Shown piece after piece: positions 35,557 through 36,479 of a stretch of 36,479 nt of DNA; positions within the stretch are counted from its first letter, which is position 1, and each line of letters starts with the position of its first letter. Below the pieces are notes generated by a model that was given only the letters and a program-made list of their open reading frames with translations, was not told where the DNA came from and did not search any database. Both the position numbers and the translations under genes were made by a program. Source of the stretch: an uncultured Saprospiraceae bacterium (GTDB lineage Bacteria > Bacteroidota > Bacteroidia > Chitinophagales > Saprospiraceae); NCBI GenBank assembly GCA_937951685.1, contig CALFBG010000107.1, positions 1 through 36,479 of the forward strand, in the 5' to 3' direction.

Positions 35557-36479
35557 ATGAAACCATTAACTTTCCCCATTACAGAAAAAGATATCTCTCA
35601 ACGCATTGGTCGGAGTATTCACGCTCCTATTCTCGTTGGGGATTTAACGACCTTAGGCTTGGATCAAACTGGATTTTTAAATTTCTTTACTCCTATTTTT
35701 CAAACCCTTCCGTGGGATCCTTACGATGCTCGGAGATTGAGAGTTGAATTTTTAGAAAATATATTTCCCGCTGCACAAAAAAAAATTCGTAGCCTTTTTA
35801 AAGCTTACTATCAAGGATCAATTTCTTTAACGGCATTTGAACCTTGGATTCAACAGTTAACGCCAGCACAAGCAGCCGACTTTGCACGAATTCAAGCTTG
35901 GCGAAGACGATCCGTCGCAGGGTTTTACCTTTCGGAAAAAGCAGGAAAAATTAAGATCGAACGTACTCCGGTGGAACAGTTTAGCCAACAAGTAGCCGAT
36001 GAAGATTTTCGATCTTGGCCGCGCATTTTTGCAGAAGCGGATCCCGCCCACGTTGAACAAGTCTTATTTTACGATTTACTCCGCGCCATCTTTAAAGTTG
36101 TCAAAACACGACGACCGGATCTTCATCAAATTCACCTTACCAGTCACTTCATGAGTGTGCGAGCTACCGAAAAAGCGCCGGGTGATAATTCTCCCGAAGG
36201 AGCACACGAAGACGGAGCAGACTTCATTGTCTCCGCCTTGGTCGTCAACCGATTCAACGTTGCCGGTGGCGAAAGTCAGATATTAGAACAACTGGAAGAT
36301 GGTCAAAAAGAAATCATTTTCAAGTATACCTTGGCTCCAGGAGAATTTATTTTTCAAGCGGATACGGGAGAGGAGTTAATCTATGGTAACGATTTGTGGC
36401 ACCACGTTACGCCTTTTCATTTAGCCGATACGCAACGGGCAGAAGGTTGGCGCGACATTATTGGTTTTGATATCGTTTT
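35557..36479 (+). CDS. 2-oxoglutarate/Fe(II)-dependent dioxygenase family protein (IDO-like), 3' end outside the window
   Basis: An open frame from the ATG at 35557 runs without a stop to the window edge (307 codons). It begins MKPLTFPITEKDISQRIG. The C-terminal half carries a 2OG-Fe dioxygenase site of the group that includes Bacillus L-isoleucine 4-hydroxylase (Pfam 2OG-Fe_Oxy_2): GAHEDGADFIV with iron ligands His217 and Asp219, NVAGGESQI, then WHHVTPF with His282 or His283 as the distal ligand, and Arg299 in GWRDIIGFD to bind 2-oxoglutarate. A free amino acid or small molecule is the likely substrate, but this cannot be read from sequence. The N-terminal ~130 residues are helical and not familiar to me. 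By position of Arg299 only a few residues should be missing. It is divergent from the collar genes and has a structured leader. Confidence 0.8.
   Translation, partial: MKPLTFPITEKDISQRIGRSIHAPILVGDLTTLGLDQTGFLNFFTPIFQTLPWDPYDARRLRVEFLENIFPAAQKKIRSLFKAYYQGSISLTAFEPWIQQLTPAQAADFARIQAWRRRSVAGFYLSEKAGKIKIERTPVEQFSQQVADEDFRSWPRIFAEADPAHVEQVLFYDLLRAIFKVVKTRRPDLHQIHLTSHFMSVRATEKAPGDNSPEGAHEDGADFIVSALVVNRFNVAGGESQILEQLEDGQKEIIFKYTLAPGEFIFQADTGEELIYGNDLWHHVTPFHLADTQRAEGWRDIIGFDIV

Noticed and set aside
35857-36060. 67-codon open frame on the minus strand near the right edge
   Set aside because: It lies opposite the dioxygenase gene, whose + strand frame carries recognisable iron and 2-oxoglutarate motifs.

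Overview
The window looks like a chromosomal segment of a marine-type Bacteroidota, most probably a Saprospiria member (Lewinella/Saprospiraceae-like). This rests on: type IX secretion (T9SS) C-terminal sorting domains on two secreted proteins; a giant surface protein built from repeats with an AGPFC core; an AT-rich genome with several TAnnTTTG (-7) promoter elements; a short-chain type threonine dehydrogenase next to glycine C-acetyltransferase; and a stand-alone HsdR-N-like protein. No tRNA, rRNA, CRISPR array, insertion sequence or integrase was recognised.

Layout. 1-5394 (-): a giant repeat-rich surface protein, running off the left edge, with an apparent single-base frameshift at about 28-33. 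6019-7677 (-): a secreted subtilisin-like protease with a T9SS tail. 7766-11044 (-): a very unusual Clp/HSP100-type AAA+ protein whose C-terminal ~300 residues look like a peptide chain release factor (RF2-like) without its SPF and GGQ motifs. 11478-12038 (+): a two-helix membrane protein. 12201-12770 (-): an orphan half of a GT-B glycosyltransferase. 13274-19219 (+): a signalling operon with a sigma-54 response regulator, a soluble five-PAS histidine kinase, a REC-HPt protein, and an overlapping HsdR-N-like nuclease-fold protein. 19622-21843 (+): a threonine catabolism pair, closed by a strong hairpin terminator. 21909-24258 (-): aspartate kinase followed by two small proteins. 24558-29628 (-): a BlaI/MecI repressor, a 1251-residue BlaR1-like M56 protease and a DUF6624-like protein in one operon, with twin operators upstream; a diverged DUF6624-like relative and an OmpA-tailed protein lie on the other strand (29806-32190). 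32294-35056 (-): a T9SS-sorted protein and two tandem phage-tail-collar (microcystin-dependent protein-like) proteins. 35557 to the right edge (+): a 2-oxoglutarate/Fe(II) dioxygenase, incomplete, with a structured leader.

How the genes work together. Three functional blocks stand out. The 13274-18777 genes contain all parts of a His-Asp-His-Asp phosphorelay (kinase, REC-HPt intermediary, NtrC-type output). The threonine pair would convert threonine to glycine plus acetyl-CoA, and the convergent aspartate kinase feeds threonine/lysine/methionine synthesis. The BlaI-M56-DUF6624 operon looks like a membrane-sensed, proteolytically relieved repression circuit, but its sensor carries ~950 extra periplasmic residues with GldM-like repeats and no beta-lactam-binding domain was recognised.

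The best candidate for something undescribed is the Clp-release factor fusion. It has a degenerate first Walker B, a shortened second pore loop, no ClpP-docking loop, and an RF2 fold that has lost both stop-codon reading and peptidyl-hydrolysis motifs. All homology statements come from reading the sequence; no database search was run.
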